From NCBI GenBank assembly GCA_016861165.1, contig BOKV01000001.1:62001-126000 (forward strand): a stretch of 64,000 nucleotides of DNA, given 5' to 3'. The DNA is from Alphaproteobacteria bacterium (lineage in GTDB: Bacteria; Pseudomonadota; Alphaproteobacteria; Rhizobiales; Rhizobiaceae). The position numbers and the translations under genes were made by a program. The notes beneath the pieces were generated by a model that was not told the DNA's origin, did not search any database, and saw nothing but the letters and a program-made list of their open reading frames with translations. Positions 1-8,421 of the stretch are shown one piece after another. The first letter of the stretch is position 1. The number at the start of each line of letters is the position of its first letter.

Positions 1-809
1 TCGAGATGGTCGGCCGAAAGCGCACCGTGGCGCGCCGCCAGCGCGGCAGCACCGAGATTGGACAATTGCTCTGCATGCAGCTTGACCGGCAAGCCAAGCG
101 ATTTCGCCTTCGCGAACACCTTGTCGATCTGGGCCGGCGAGAAGGCAATGCCCTCGCAGAAGCCGTCGACGGCATCGACCAGGCCGGCGGCGTGTGCCGC
201 TTGCATGGCCGGCAGGCAGACCGCGTCGAGATAGGCATCCGCCCTGCCGCCATATTCCGGCGGGATGGCATGGGCACCGAGGAAACTGGTGACCACCCGG
301 ACCGGGCGGAGTTGCCCGATGCGCCGGGCCACCCGCAACATCTTCAGTTCGGTGTCGACGTCGAGGCCGTAGCCCGACTTGATCTCGATGACGGCGACAC
401 CTTCGCCGATCAGCGCGTCGGCGCGCTTCAGCGCGTCGGCGAGCAGCGCCTCCGCGTCGGTCGCCCGTGTCGCCATGACCGTCGCGACGATGCCGCCGCC
501 GGCCCGCGCGATCGCTTCGTAGCCGGCGCCGGCCAGACGCAACTCGAATTCGAGCGCGCGCTCGCCACCGAAGACCAGATGGGTATGGCAATCGATCAGC
601 GCCGGGGTGACGAGGCGGCCACCGAGATCACGTGCCGGCAAGCCGCGCCAGCGCGCCGGCACCTCGGACGCCGGGCCGCGCCAGGCGATCCGCCCGTCGG
701 CGATGGCGATGGCGGCGTCGGCGATCAGCCCGTAGGGCCCGCCGCCCGGCTCCATCGTCGCGAGATCGGCATGGGTGAGGAGCAGGTCGGCCAAGGCGCT
801 CTTCGCCAT
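1..809 (-). CDS. hutI: Imidazolonepropionase, C-terminus cut by window edge
   Basis: Hydrolyses 4-imidazolone-5-propanoate to N-formimino-L-glutamate, the third step of histidine breakdown. The gene is absent from the ORF track because its stop lies outside the window; I read it by translating the minus strand. Residues after the N-terminal strand region read [17 protein letters not shown], the classic amidohydrolase metal-site HxH loop of HutI, followed by a G-rich AGGGIVATV stretch. The frame stays open to base 1, so roughly 270 residues of a usual ~400 are present. I chose ATG at 807-809; an in-frame ATG at 831-833 would add eight residues, but it sits directly against a likely HutC operator. 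It is divergent from hutF. Confident in family; the start is uncertain. Confidence 0.9.
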   Translation of the reverse strand, partial: MAKSALADLLLTHADLATMEPGGGPYGLIADAAIAIADGRIAWRGPASEVPARWRGLPARDLGGRLVTPALIDCHTHLVFGGERALEFELRLAGAGYEAIARAGGGIVATVMATRATDAEALLADALKRADALIGEGVAVIEIKSGYGLDVDTELKMLRVARRIGQLRPVRVVTSFLGAHAIPPEYGGRADAYLDAVCLPAMQAAHAAGLVDAVDGFCEGIAFSPAQIDKVFAKAKSLGLPVKLHAEQLSNLGAAALAARHGALSADHL

Positions 810-835
810 CTTGATTTGTCTGAAGTTAGTCATAT

Positions 836-849
836 TATGTCTGCACAAA
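836..849. promoter_or_regulatory. Candidate HutC operator in the hutI-hutF divergent promoter
   Basis: The 65-base gap between divergent hutI and hutF contains GTCTGCAC (839-846) inside TATGTCTGCACAA. This fits the GT-N4-AC core common to operators of the HutC branch of GntR regulators. A second half-site, TTGTCTGAAG, lies about 20 bases away at 816-825. A hutC gene is two genes downstream. The sequence match is seen; the role is inferred. Confidence 0.45.
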
Positions 850-874
850 TTAACCTGTCAAGCAGGACCCTCGG

Positions 875-2239
875 ATGGCCACCCTGTGGGCGCGCACCGC
901 CCTGACCGGCGACGGCTGGCACTCGAACGTCCGTGTCGACGTCGCCGCCGACGGCCGCGTCGCGGCCGTCGAGCACGAGGCGCCGCCGGCGGGCTATCGC
1001 TGCGGCATCCTGCTGCCGGCGCCCGCCAATCTGCACAGCCACGCCTTCCAGCGCGCCATGGCCGGCATGACCGAGCGCCGCGGCCCGTCCGGCGGCGACA
1101 GCTTCTGGACGTGGCGGCGGACCATGTTCGCCTTCCTCGATCACCTGACGCCGGACGACGCCGAGGCGATCACCGCCTTCGCGCAGATGGAGATGCTGGA
1201 GGCCGGCTTCGCCGCCGTCGCCGAGTTCCACTACCTGCATCATCAGCCGGGCGGCGCCCCCTATGGCGATCTCGCCGAGATGGCGAACCGGATCGTCGCC
1301 GCCGCCGGCCAGACCGGCATCGGCCTGACACTCCTGCCCGTCCTTTACCAGCAGGGCGGCTGCGACGGCCGGCCGTTGGCGCCCGGTCAGGTCCGCTTCG
1401 GCAACGACCCCGAGCGTTTCGCCCGACTGCACGAACGTTGCGCTGGCGCGCTCGCCGCCCTGCCCGGCGACGCTCGCCTCGGGGTCGCGCCGCACTCGCT
1501 GCGCGCCGTCTGTCCGGCCGGATTGAGCACGGCGGTGGCGATGTGCCCCGACGGGCCGGTCCACATCCACGCCGCCGAGCAGGTGGCGGAGGTCGAGGAG
1601 GTCGAGGCCGCGCTCGGCGCCCGACCGGTGGCATGGCTCCTCGCCAACCAGCCGATCGACGAGCGCTGGTGCCTGATCCATGCCACCCAGATGGAACCGG
1701 CCGAGACGCTGGCGCTCGCCGCGTCGCGGGCCGTGGCCGGCCTGTGCCCCGTCACCGAGGCGAGCCTCGGCGACGGCATCTTCGACGGCGCTCGCTACCG
1801 CGCCGCCGGCGGCCGTTTCGGCTTCGGGACCGATTCCAACATCGCCATCTCGCTTGCCGGCGAATTGCGGGCGCTCGAATATTCGCAGCGCCTGGCAACG
1901 CGTTCGCGCGCGGTCATGGCGGACGCGGCACGCTCGACCGGGCGGCTCATGTTCGACCAGGCGGCGCGCTGCGGCGCCCAGGCCTGCGGGCGCGATGCCG
2001 GCGCCATCGCGCCGGGACGGCTTGCCGATCTGGTGGCGCTCGATGCCGACACCACCGATCTTGCCCTGCGCCACGACGACGAAATCCTCGACGCCTGGAT
2101 CTTCGCAGGCCAGGACGCCTGCATCACCGATGTCTGGTCTGCCGGCCGTCACGTCGTGCGCGAGGGCGCCCATGTCGAGCGGGAGACGATCGTCAAGCGC
2201 TATCGCCGCACGATGGCCGCGCTGCGGGACCGGCTGTGA
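875..2239 (+). CDS. hutF: Formimidoylglutamate deiminase
   Basis: Converts N-formimino-L-glutamate to N-formyl-L-glutamate and ammonia, the five-step histidine branch used by many proteobacteria. The 454-residue protein has the amidohydrolase fold signature: NLHSHAFQRA (metal HxH), HIHAAEQ in mid-protein, HATQM, and FGTDSN near the C-terminal metal Asp. Its length is normal for the family. The stop codon overlaps the GTG start of hutC by four bases, so the two are translationally coupled. The next enzyme, HutG deformylase, is not in the window. Well supported by motifs and by its hutI and hutC neighbours. Confidence 0.93.
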   Translation: MATLWARTALTGDGWHSNVRVDVAADGRVAAVEHEAPPAGYRCGILLPAPANLHSHAFQRAMAGMTERRGPSGGDSFWTWRRTMFAFLDHLTPDDAEAITAFAQMEMLEAGFAAVAEFHYLHHQPGGAPYGDLAEMANRIVAAAGQTGIGLTLLPVLYQQGGCDGRPLAPGQVRFGNDPERFARLHERCAGALAALPGDARLGVAPHSLRAVCPAGLSTAVAMCPDGPVHIHAAEQVAEVEEVEAALGARPVAWLLANQPIDERWCLIHATQMEPAETLALAASRAVAGLCPVTEASLGDGIFDGARYRAAGGRFGFGTDSNIAISLAGELRALEYSQRLATRSRAVMADAARSTGRLMFDQAARCGAQACGRDAGAIAPGRLADLVALDADTTDLALRHDDEILDAWIFAGQDACITDVWSAGRHVVREGAHVERETIVKRYRRTMAALRDRL

Positions 2240-2937
2240 ACGAGATCGCTATCAATTCCTGGGCGGGCGTGCGCGCCGAACTGCTGCGCCGCATCACCGA
2301 ACGCATATGGAAGCCGGGCGAGACCATCCCCGGCGAGGAGCAGCTTGCGCGCGAGTTCGGCTGCGCGCGGGCAACCGTCAATCGCGCCATGCGCGAACTG
2401 GCCGAGGCCGGGCTGATCGAGCGGCGCCGACGCGCCGGCAGCCGCGTGCGCGTCAGCCCGGACCGCCGGGCGGTGCTGCGCATCCCGGTCATCCGGCTCG
2501 AGGTCGAGGGCCGCGGCCTTGGCTACCGCCATCGCCTCATCGAGCAGGAGACGGCGATGGCGCCGCTGGCGGTGGCGGCCCGGCTGGGGATCGAGCCCGG
2601 CAGCCGGCTCACGCATCTGCGCGCCGTCCATCTCGGCGACGGCCGGCCATTTGCCTGCGAGGACCGCTGGCTTAACGCCGCCGCCGTGCCCGACTTCTCG
2701 CAGGTCGACTTCAACGCCATCTCCATCAACGAATGGCTGGTGCTGAACGCTCCCTTCACCGAGGGCGACATCACCCTTTCGGCCGCCGCGGCCGGCCCGC
2801 GCGAGGCCGAGTGTCTCGGCATCGCCGCCGGGGCGCCCGTCTTCGTCGTCGAACGCACCACCTGGAACCGCGGCGAGCCGATCACCGCGGTGCGGCTCAC
2901 CTATCCGCCGGGCTATTCGATGACGACGCGTCTGTGA
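2236..2937 (+). CDS. hutC: GntR-family histidine utilisation repressor
   Basis: Transcriptional repressor of hut genes, normally released by urocanate. The N-terminal ~70 residues form a GntR winged helix-turn-helix (GEEQLAREFGCARATVNRAM), followed by a UTRA ligand domain that ends with PPGYSMTTRL, typical of HutC. The track merges it into a longer ORF from 775. The real start is the GTG at 2236, which forms GTGA with the hutF stop; the product is 233 residues, normal for the family. It probably binds the hutI-hutF intergenic site. Confidence 0.92.
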   Translation: MNEIAINSWAGVRAELLRRITERIWKPGETIPGEEQLAREFGCARATVNRAMRELAEAGLIERRRRAGSRVRVSPDRRAVLRIPVIRLEVEGRGLGYRHRLIEQETAMAPLAVAARLGIEPGSRLTHLRAVHLGDGRPFACEDRWLNAAAVPDFSQVDFNAISINEWLVLNAPFTEGDITLSAAAAGPREAECLGIAAGAPVFVVERTTWNRGEPITAVRLTYPPGYSMTTRL

Positions 2938-2944
2938 CCGGCTT

Positions 2945-2957
2945 CATATTCAAGATA
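2945..2957. promoter_or_regulatory. ATATTC element upstream of the amidotransferase-like gene
   Basis: The 88-base gap after hutC has CATATTCAAGATA. Its reverse complement carries GAATATG, similar to the AGAATAT element found before dsrE3C, the DUF302 gene and the Cys-rich gene. This is the weakest member of the set and no clear -35/-10 is visible. Confidence 0.25.
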
Positions 2958-3025
2958 CAGCATGCGATGATGGCACCAACCTCGCCGAGCGTCCGGCGCG
3001 GGTCGAGCCGAAAGGATGGCCGGTC

Positions 3026-3775
3026 ATGAAGGCCCTTTGTGTCCTCCAACATGTCGAAGCCGAATATCTCGGCCTCCTCGAAGACCACCTCGAAGGGCGC
3101 AACGTCCGCTTCCGCTATGCCCGACCGTTCACCGCCGGCGGCTCGGTGCCGGCCGCGGCGGCCGGATTCGACGGGCTGATCCTGCTCGGCGCCGGCCCGC
3201 TCGGCGTCGTTTCGGGGCCGCTGCTGCCCAGCCTTGCGGCCGAACTGCGGCTAGCGCGCGACTTTCTCGACCATGGCCTGCCCGTGGTCGGCTTCAACCT
3301 TGGCGCGGTGCTGCTGGCGGTGGCGGCCGGCGGCGGCGCCGAGGAAGCGCCGCTGCGCTTTCAGGTGGCGCGGGCGACGCGCACGGCGGATGCGGTGGCG
3401 GGTACCGCCCTGCCCGCGGCCTTCCCGCTGGCGCTCTATCTGCGCGATCGGCCCCTGCTGCCCGCCGGCACGACGGTGATGGCCGCCGACGAATCGGGCG
3501 AGCCGCTGGTGTTCACCGTCCGCGACAATGCCGTCGGCTTTCTCGGCCACCCCGGCATGAAGTCGGGGATGGTCGAGGATTTGGTCATGGAGTTCGACGA
3601 TACGCCACCCGATGTCGCCGACGAACTGGAGCGAATGCGTGCCGCGCAGTCCGACATCGCCGAGGCACTCGGGCCGATCATGGTCGCCCTGACGCAAATG
3701 ACCGGCTGGATGGCCGCCGACGGCGAGAATGGCGTGATTCCGCCCGCCGCCGGCACCGGGGCGCGCGCGACCTGA
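3026..3775 (+). CDS. Class I glutamine amidotransferase-like protein lacking the catalytic Cys
   Basis: A 249-residue GATase1/flavodoxin-like fold: strand and glycine turn LILLGAGPLG, then the nucleophile-elbow position reads GFNLGAVLLA (residues 89-98). Active members have GxCxG here, so Asn91 replaces the nucleophilic Cys. A His is kept in the C-terminal FLGHPGMKSG segment. Glutamine hydrolysis by the normal mechanism is therefore unlikely; a binding, scaffold or altered catalytic role is possible. It lies just upstream of the sHdr genes on the same strand, with a 156-base gap. Start ATG at 3026 follows AAAGGATGG. Family placement is fairly sure; function is unknown. Confidence 0.6.
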   Translation: MKALCVLQHVEAEYLGLLEDHLEGRNVRFRYARPFTAGGSVPAAAAGFDGLILLGAGPLGVVSGPLLPSLAAELRLARDFLDHGLPVVGFNLGAVLLAVAAGGGAEEAPLRFQVARATRTADAVAGTALPAAFPLALYLRDRPLLPAGTTVMAADESGEPLVFTVRDNAVGFLGHPGMKSGMVEDLVMEFDDTPPDVADELERMRAAQSDIAEALGPIMVALTQMTGWMAADGENGVIPPAAGTGARAT

Positions 3776-3821
3776 CCGGCGTCGCGGGCGGCAGAAAGGT
3801 GGCAGGGAACAAATTCAATAA

Positions 3822-3851
3822 TTGCTATATTAGAATATCATGTTATAAAGA
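3822..3851 (+). promoter_or_regulatory. Putative sHdr operon promoter with AGAATAT element
   Basis: An AT-rich island in GC-rich DNA holds TTGCTA (3822-3827) and TATAAA (3844-3849) with a 16-base spacer, a plausible housekeeping-sigma promoter. In the spacer lies the palindrome ATATT-AG-AATAT (3827-3838). TAGAATAT and TTATAAAGA recur before the gene at 12668. A repressor bound here would block RNA polymerase. In related Hyphomicrobium, ArsR-type regulators (SoxR, sHdrR) control such loci; none is in this window. Confidence 0.5.
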
Positions 3852-3931
3852 GACTTGGATTCGTCGCGGAAAGCGATAGATTCCCGGGACAAGGGCCGGC
3901 GGCGGAGAGAGCCGGCTGCGATGGAGGAAAC

Positions 3932-4312
3932 GTGGCCAGCAAGCTCGTCATCATCATGGTCAACACCGATCCGCGCAATGGCGAGGAGCTGGGCGCGCCG
4001 TTCTTCCAGGCGACCGTGGCGGCCGCCATGGACTACGAGGTCGAGGTGATCTGCACGGCCACTTCCGGCCAGCTCATGAAGAAGGGCGTCGCCGAGAAGC
4101 TGGTGGTCAAGCCGGGCTCGCCCAAGACGGTCTACGACTTCATCAAGGACGCCCACGAGGCGGGCGTCAAATTCTATTGCTGCTCGCCCAATCTCGACCT
4201 GTTCGACATGGGCGAGGAGGACCTTATCCCCGAATGCGAGGGCATCGTCGGCGGCGCCAAGGTGATCGAGACGGTGATGGAGGACGACGACGTCAAGGTC
4301 CTGACCTATTGA
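3932..4312 (+). CDS. dsrE3C: DsrE-family sulfurtransferase, DsrE3C type
   Basis: Small cytoplasmic sulfur carrier of 126 residues that should exchange sulfane sulfur with TusA and feed the sHdr complex. The sequence has the DsrE/F fold start (KLVIIMVNTDP) and an adjacent Cys pair at residues 83-84 (FYCCSPNLDLFDM). The Hyphomicrobium DsrE3C protein is known for conserved cysteines at those positions. Start is GTG at 3932 after TGGAGGAAAC, a strong ribosome site. It opens the operon, 26 bases before hdrC1. Subtype assignment rests on the Cys pair and gene order. Confidence 0.85.
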   Translation: MASKLVIIMVNTDPRNGEELGAPFFQATVAAAMDYEVEVICTATSGQLMKKGVAEKLVVKPGSPKTVYDFIKDAHEAGVKFYCCSPNLDLFDMGEEDLIPECEGIVGGAKVIETVMEDDDVKVLTY

Positions 4313-4338
4313 GGGCCGGGCGGCGCCGGGAGGAACAC

Positions 4339-5076
4339 ATGGCTCACGCAGCGACCACCATCGGCGATCCCGTCTCGTCGGCGCCGCCGGTCGCCTATGA
4401 CAAGCTCGAGGAGATCTTCGCCGACATTCGCGGCCACGTCCTCTACGACCACGAACTGCATGGCTGCCTCAACTGCGGCATCTGCACGGCGACCTGCCCC
4501 TCGGCCCAGTATTACGACTATTCGCCGCGCGAGATCGTGCAGCTGCTGTGGACGGAAAATCTCGAGGGCATTTACGACGCCATGCAGGAGAAGATCTGGG
4601 CCTGCGCCCAGTGCTACACCTGCGCGGCGCGCTGCCCGTTCGAGAATTCGCCAGGCGGCCTCGTCATGATCATGCGCGAGGTCGCCATCAAGCACGGCAT
4701 GCAGTCGGCCAAGGACGTGCTGCGACCGTTCTCGCGCGTGCTGCTCAAGGTCATCTCGACCGGCAACCAGCTCGCTCCCAACATGATCACCCGCGACGCC
4801 TTCCCCGACTGGGGGCCCGATGTCTCCAAGGTCGACGCGCCGCTCAACATCCTGCGCAAGGCGATTCCGGTTCCGACCCTGCACACCATGGATACCGCCT
4901 GGGTGGTCAACCTCAGGACGTCGGTGGAGCTCTACACCATCTGGGAGGAGACCGGCGTTCTCGACCAGCTCGAAACGGTCGACGAAAACCTGTTCGACGT
5001 GGTCTCCGATGTCATGGACGAGAAGCGTGAGGAATATGCCGAATGGCTCGAGGAACAGGAAGCAGAGGACGCCTGA
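4339..5076 (+). CDS. hdrC1: sHdr complex iron-sulfur subunit HdrC1
   Basis: Electron-transfer subunit of the cytoplasmic sulfur-oxidising heterodisulfide-reductase-like complex. The 245-residue protein has two four-Cys [4Fe-4S] motifs: CLNCGICTATCP near residue 45 and CAQCYTCAARCP near residue 90. These are followed by a helical C-terminal half with an acidic tail. ATG at 4339 follows GGGAGGAACAC; the longer track start at 4177 would overlap dsrE3C and has no support. It is separated from hdrB1 by about 40 bases with its own strong ribosome site. Confidence 0.92.
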   Translation: MAHAATTIGDPVSSAPPVAYDKLEEIFADIRGHVLYDHELHGCLNCGICTATCPSAQYYDYSPREIVQLLWTENLEGIYDAMQEKIWACAQCYTCAARCPFENSPGGLVMIMREVAIKHGMQSAKDVLRPFSRVLLKVISTGNQLAPNMITRDAFPDWGPDVSKVDAPLNILRKAIPVPTLHTMDTAWVVNLRTSVELYTIWEETGVLDQLETVDENLFDVVSDVMDEKREEYAEWLEEQEAEDA

Positions 5077-5116
5077 TGCGCGGCGCGCCAAGCGCGGCCC
5101 CGACGAGGAGGTTTCA

Positions 5117-6493
5117 ATGAACAAGCACGAAGACGAAAGGCAGGGCGCCTACACCGGTTTCGGCGAGGAATGGCGGGCCGCCAGCCTGTCGCCAACCGAG
5201 GCGCGCCGCGCCACCGACTGGGTGGAGGCCAGGATCGACCGGCGCTCCATGCTGACCGGCAAGAACCGCGTCGAGGACATCCGCGACGCCATGTGGCAGC
5301 TCGAGAAGGACGGCGAAATCATCGTCCACCGCATCGACGAGCGCCACAAGCCGGTGATCGCGCGCACGCTCTACGGCTGGGAGAAGAAGATCCCGACGAC
5401 CAATCTGTGGCAGCACAAGTCGTGTGGCCAGTGCGGCAACATCCCCGGCTACCCCACCTCGGTGATGTGGCTGATGAACGAGCTCGGCGTCGCCTATCTC
5501 GACGAGACCGACCAGACCTCGTGCACGGCGTGGAACTACCACGGCTCCGGCATCGGCAACGTCGTCTCGCTCGCCGCCGTGTTCCTGCGCAACTTCCACC
5601 AGGCCTATGTGTCGGCGAAGGCGCAGGGCCTCGATGTCGGCACCTACTTTCCGCTGGTCCATTGCGGCACCTCGTTCGGCAACTACAAGGAGATGCGCAT
5701 CTTCCTGATGCACTCGGCCGAGTTGCGCGAACAGGTGAAGAAGATCCTCGGCAAGCTCGGCCGCCTCGTCGACGGCAAGCTGCTCATCCCCGAGGAGATC
5801 GTCCACTATTCGGAATGGCTGCATGTCATGCGCCAGCGCATCGCCGAGCGCCAGACGATCGATGTCAGCAACATCCGCGCCACCGTCCATCCGGCCTGCC
5901 ATGTCTACAAGATGGTGCCGGAGGACGTGATCTACGACGAAACGGTCTTGAACGGTGACCGCGTCGCCGTTTCCACCGGCCTGATGCAGACGCTCGGCGC
6001 CCAGGTGATCGACTATTCGACCTGGTACGATTGCTGCGGCTTCGGCTTCCGCCACATCATCGGCGAGCGCGAGTTCACCCGCTCCTTCGCCATCGACCGC
6101 AAGATCAAGGTGGCGGTGGAGGAGGCGCGCGCCGACGTGATGATCGGTCACGACACCGGCTGCATCACCACGCTCGACAAGAACCAGTGGATCGGCAAGG
6201 CCGTCGACAAGGTCTATGCGCTGCCGATCATGGCCGACTGCCAGTTCGCGGCGCTGGCGCTCGGCGCCCATCCCTACAAGCTCGCCCAGCTGCACTGGCA
6301 CGCCTCGCCCTTCGAGCAGCTTCTCGAGAAGCTCGGCATCGACTGGGAGAAGGCCAAGGCCGAGTTCGAGGCCTATCTGGAGGAGGTCAAGGCCGGCCGC
6401 ATCGAAACGCTCTACGATCCCAAGCGCGCGATCACCTCCGGACCGGGCTACGTGAAGCCCGCCATGCTGGCCGCCGCGGAGGCGGGCAAATGA
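5117..6493 (+). CDS. hdrB1: sHdr complex subunit HdrB1 (CCG-domain)
   Basis: HdrB-like subunit of 458 residues, longer than classical HdrB (~300) because of an N-terminal extension. Two cysteine-rich CCG-type repeats are visible but altered. The first reads CGQCGNIPGYPTS ... TSCTAWNYHG ... HCGTSFGN. The second reads HPACHVYKM ... YDCCGFGFRH and HDTGCITT. Only the second keeps a paired CC, so cluster ligation should differ from HdrB2. Start ATG at 5117 follows CGAGGAGGTTTCA. Its stop overlaps the hdrA start. Subunit identity follows from order and motifs. Confidence 0.9.
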   Translation: MNKHEDERQGAYTGFGEEWRAASLSPTEARRATDWVEARIDRRSMLTGKNRVEDIRDAMWQLEKDGEIIVHRIDERHKPVIARTLYGWEKKIPTTNLWQHKSCGQCGNIPGYPTSVMWLMNELGVAYLDETDQTSCTAWNYHGSGIGNVVSLAAVFLRNFHQAYVSAKAQGLDVGTYFPLVHCGTSFGNYKEMRIFLMHSAELREQVKKILGKLGRLVDGKLLIPEEIVHYSEWLHVMRQRIAERQTIDVSNIRATVHPACHVYKMVPEDVIYDETVLNGDRVAVSTGLMQTLGAQVIDYSTWYDCCGFGFRHIIGEREFTRSFAIDRKIKVAVEEARADVMIGHDTGCITTLDKNQWIGKAVDKVYALPIMADCQFAALALGAHPYKLAQLHWHASPFEQLLEKLGIDWEKAKAEFEAYLEEVKAGRIETLYDPKRAITSGPGYVKPAMLAAAEAGK

Positions 6494-7545
6494 CCGCGCT
6501 GCCCGTGCTAATCGTTGGCGCCGGCCCGGCCGGCCTCGCCGCAGCCCACGCGCTTGCCTCGGCCGGCCAGCCGGTGCAGCTCGTCGAAAAGGAGAAGGTG
6601 CTGGGCGGCGCGCCGATCCTGTCGGGCTACGCCAAGCTGGTGCCGTCCGGCGAATGGGCGAAGGACGCCATCGGCGGCATGGTCAGGCGGGTCGAGGAGA
6701 ACCCGCTGATCGTCACACGCAGAGGCGTCTCCGTGGCCAGCTTCGACGGCGGGCCGGGCGCATTCAAGGCAACTCTGTCCGACGGCACCAAGGTCAACGC
6801 CGCCGCCGCCATCCTCGCCACCGGCTTCACCCATTTCGATTCGGTCAACAAGCCCGAATGGGGTTTCGGCACCTATCCCGACGTGGTCACCACCACCCAG
6901 GTCGAACAGATGCTGTCGTCCGGCAAGGGTGTGCGCTGCCCGTCCGACGGCCGCGAACCGGAACGGGTCGCCATCCTGCTCTGCGTCGGCTCGCGCGACC
7001 GCCAGATCGGCCGCACCTGGTGCTCGAAGGTGTGCTGCACGGTGTCGGCCAACCTGGCCATGGAGATCCGCGAGACGCTGCCCAACTGCAACGTCTACAT
7101 CTACTACATGGATATCCGCACCTTCGGCCTCTACGAGGACAAGTACTACTGGGAAAGCCAGGAGGAGTTCAAGGTCAAGTACATCAAGGCGCGCATCGCC
7201 GAGGTTACCTCCGACGGAAAGCGCCTGATCGTCAAGGGCGAGGACACGCTGGTCAAGCGCCCGATCACCATCCCTTTCGACATGGTCGTCCACGCCATCG
7301 GCATGGACCCCAATGTCGACAACATGAAGCTTTCGGCGATCTTCGATGTGAAGCTGCATCCGCACGGCTATATCGAGCGCGCCTCCACCTATGCGGCGAT
7401 GTCGGGGACCTCGCGGCCGGGCGTGTTCGTCGCCGGGGCGGCGACGGGACCGGAGACCATCGACGATTCGATTGCGCAGGGCCAGGCCGCCGCCATGGCG
7501 GCGCTCGCCTGCTGCCACGAACTCGTCGGGGAGGAGGCGGCATGA
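6490..7545 (+). CDS. hdrA: sHdr complex flavoprotein subunit HdrA
   Basis: FAD-binding core subunit, 351 residues, shorter than methanogen HdrA because the extra ferredoxin-like domains are missing. The N-terminus has the dinucleotide fold LIVGAGPAGLAAAHAL. Mid-protein has ILLCVGSRD followed by WCSKVCCTVSANLAME, the cysteine segment conserved in HdrA. Near the end, GVFVAGAATGPETIDDSIAQG is a second nucleotide-fold element. ATG at 6490 overlaps the hdrB1 stop (ATGA) and the gene's own stop overlaps the next start. The subunit should take electrons from the substrate-bound sulfur. Confidence 0.93.
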   Translation: MTALPVLIVGAGPAGLAAAHALASAGQPVQLVEKEKVLGGAPILSGYAKLVPSGEWAKDAIGGMVRRVEENPLIVTRRGVSVASFDGGPGAFKATLSDGTKVNAAAAILATGFTHFDSVNKPEWGFGTYPDVVTTTQVEQMLSSGKGVRCPSDGREPERVAILLCVGSRDRQIGRTWCSKVCCTVSANLAMEIRETLPNCNVYIYYMDIRTFGLYEDKYYWESQEEFKVKYIKARIAEVTSDGKRLIVKGEDTLVKRPITIPFDMVVHAIGMDPNVDNMKLSAIFDVKLHPHGYIERASTYAAMSGTSRPGVFVAGAATGPETIDDSIAQGQAAAMAALACCHELVGEEAA

Positions 7546-8411
7546 TGCGCGCCTTCGGTATCGGCAGGGCCAGGCCTTCCGCACCGGCCCGCCCGGTGCT
7601 CGACCTGTCGGGGCCGCGCCTGCGCCGGGCGTTCGAGAACCTCATCACCTCGGCCGAGGCGACCGGCGGGATCGAACGCTATGCCGGCGCGCTGGCGCTC
7701 AAGGCCTCGCTGTTCGACGAGGTCCTGGGCCACGGCCGCGCCGCCACCATGCCGGAATCACGGTTCCGCGACGTTGCCTGCTTCATCGCGCCGGCGCGCC
7801 GGCGCATCGGGCCGTGGCTTGAAGCCAACCGCTTCGAGTTCCTGCGCCGCCGCATCGCCGAACTGATGGCGGATGACGGCGACCTTGCCGCCGTCGACCG
7901 GCGCATCGCCGCCTTCACCGGCGCCTTCCCGGCCGACCGCGAGCACCGCTGGACGCGCGATCTCGCCGCCGAAATCCTGCATTTTTCGGCGCCCGAGCGT
8001 TATCCGCTGATGACCCGCTGGGTCTGGGACCACGGCGTCGGATCCGGTGTCCTGCGCGAAATCTGGCATGCCGAGGATGTCGATGCCGCGCTGATCGCCG
8101 TCGACGACGGCATCGCCACCCACCTGGCGCTGCGCGAGGAACTGACCGGCTTCCTCAAGGACAATGGCGTGTTCCGCGACCTGCCCTTTTATGTCGATAT
8201 CCTCTGCGCCCACGTCTATGCCGGCTACATCAACGACCGCGGCGGCCACTATCTGAAGCCCGATTTCTGCGGCGAATCGCGCGACGCCATGCTGCATACA
8301 AGGCGCATGCTGGGGCTCGACGCGGTCGATACGGCCACCGGGCGCACCAGACTCAAACTCATCGACGGCAGCGCCCATGTGCTGGCCGAACCGCTGAAGC
8401 TCAACGCGTGA
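7542..8411 (+). CDS. Conserved sHdr-cluster hypothetical protein (Hyp)
   Basis: A 289-residue soluble protein between hdrA and hdrC2, the place where sHdr loci carry a conserved gene called hyp. It has an Arg-rich N-terminus, mostly helical segments, and a C-terminal DLPFYVDILCAHVYAGYIN stretch ending in a strand-rich tail. I see no metal-ligand Cys cluster, signal peptide or membrane segment. Start ATG at 7542 overlaps the hdrA stop, with GGGGAGGAGGCGGC as ribosome site; ATG at 7545 is an alternative one codon on. Biochemical role unknown; a structural or assembly role is an inference from strict co-location. Confidence 0.75.
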   Translation: MMRAFGIGRARPSAPARPVLDLSGPRLRRAFENLITSAEATGGIERYAGALALKASLFDEVLGHGRAATMPESRFRDVACFIAPARRRIGPWLEANRFEFLRRRIAELMADDGDLAAVDRRIAAFTGAFPADREHRWTRDLAAEILHFSAPERYPLMTRWVWDHGVGSGVLREIWHAEDVDAALIAVDDGIATHLALREELTGFLKDNGVFRDLPFYVDILCAHVYAGYINDRGGHYLKPDFCGESRDAMLHTRRMLGLDAVDTATGRTRLKLIDGSAHVLAEPLKLNA

Positions 8412-8421
8412 GGCGCCGGCG

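Noticed and set aside
6-905. 299-residue plus-strand ORF at the left edge
   Set aside because: Antisense to hutI, whose HutI motifs read cleanly on the minus strand.
830-2173. 447-residue minus-strand ORF
   Set aside because: Opposite hutF, which carries full metal-site motifs.
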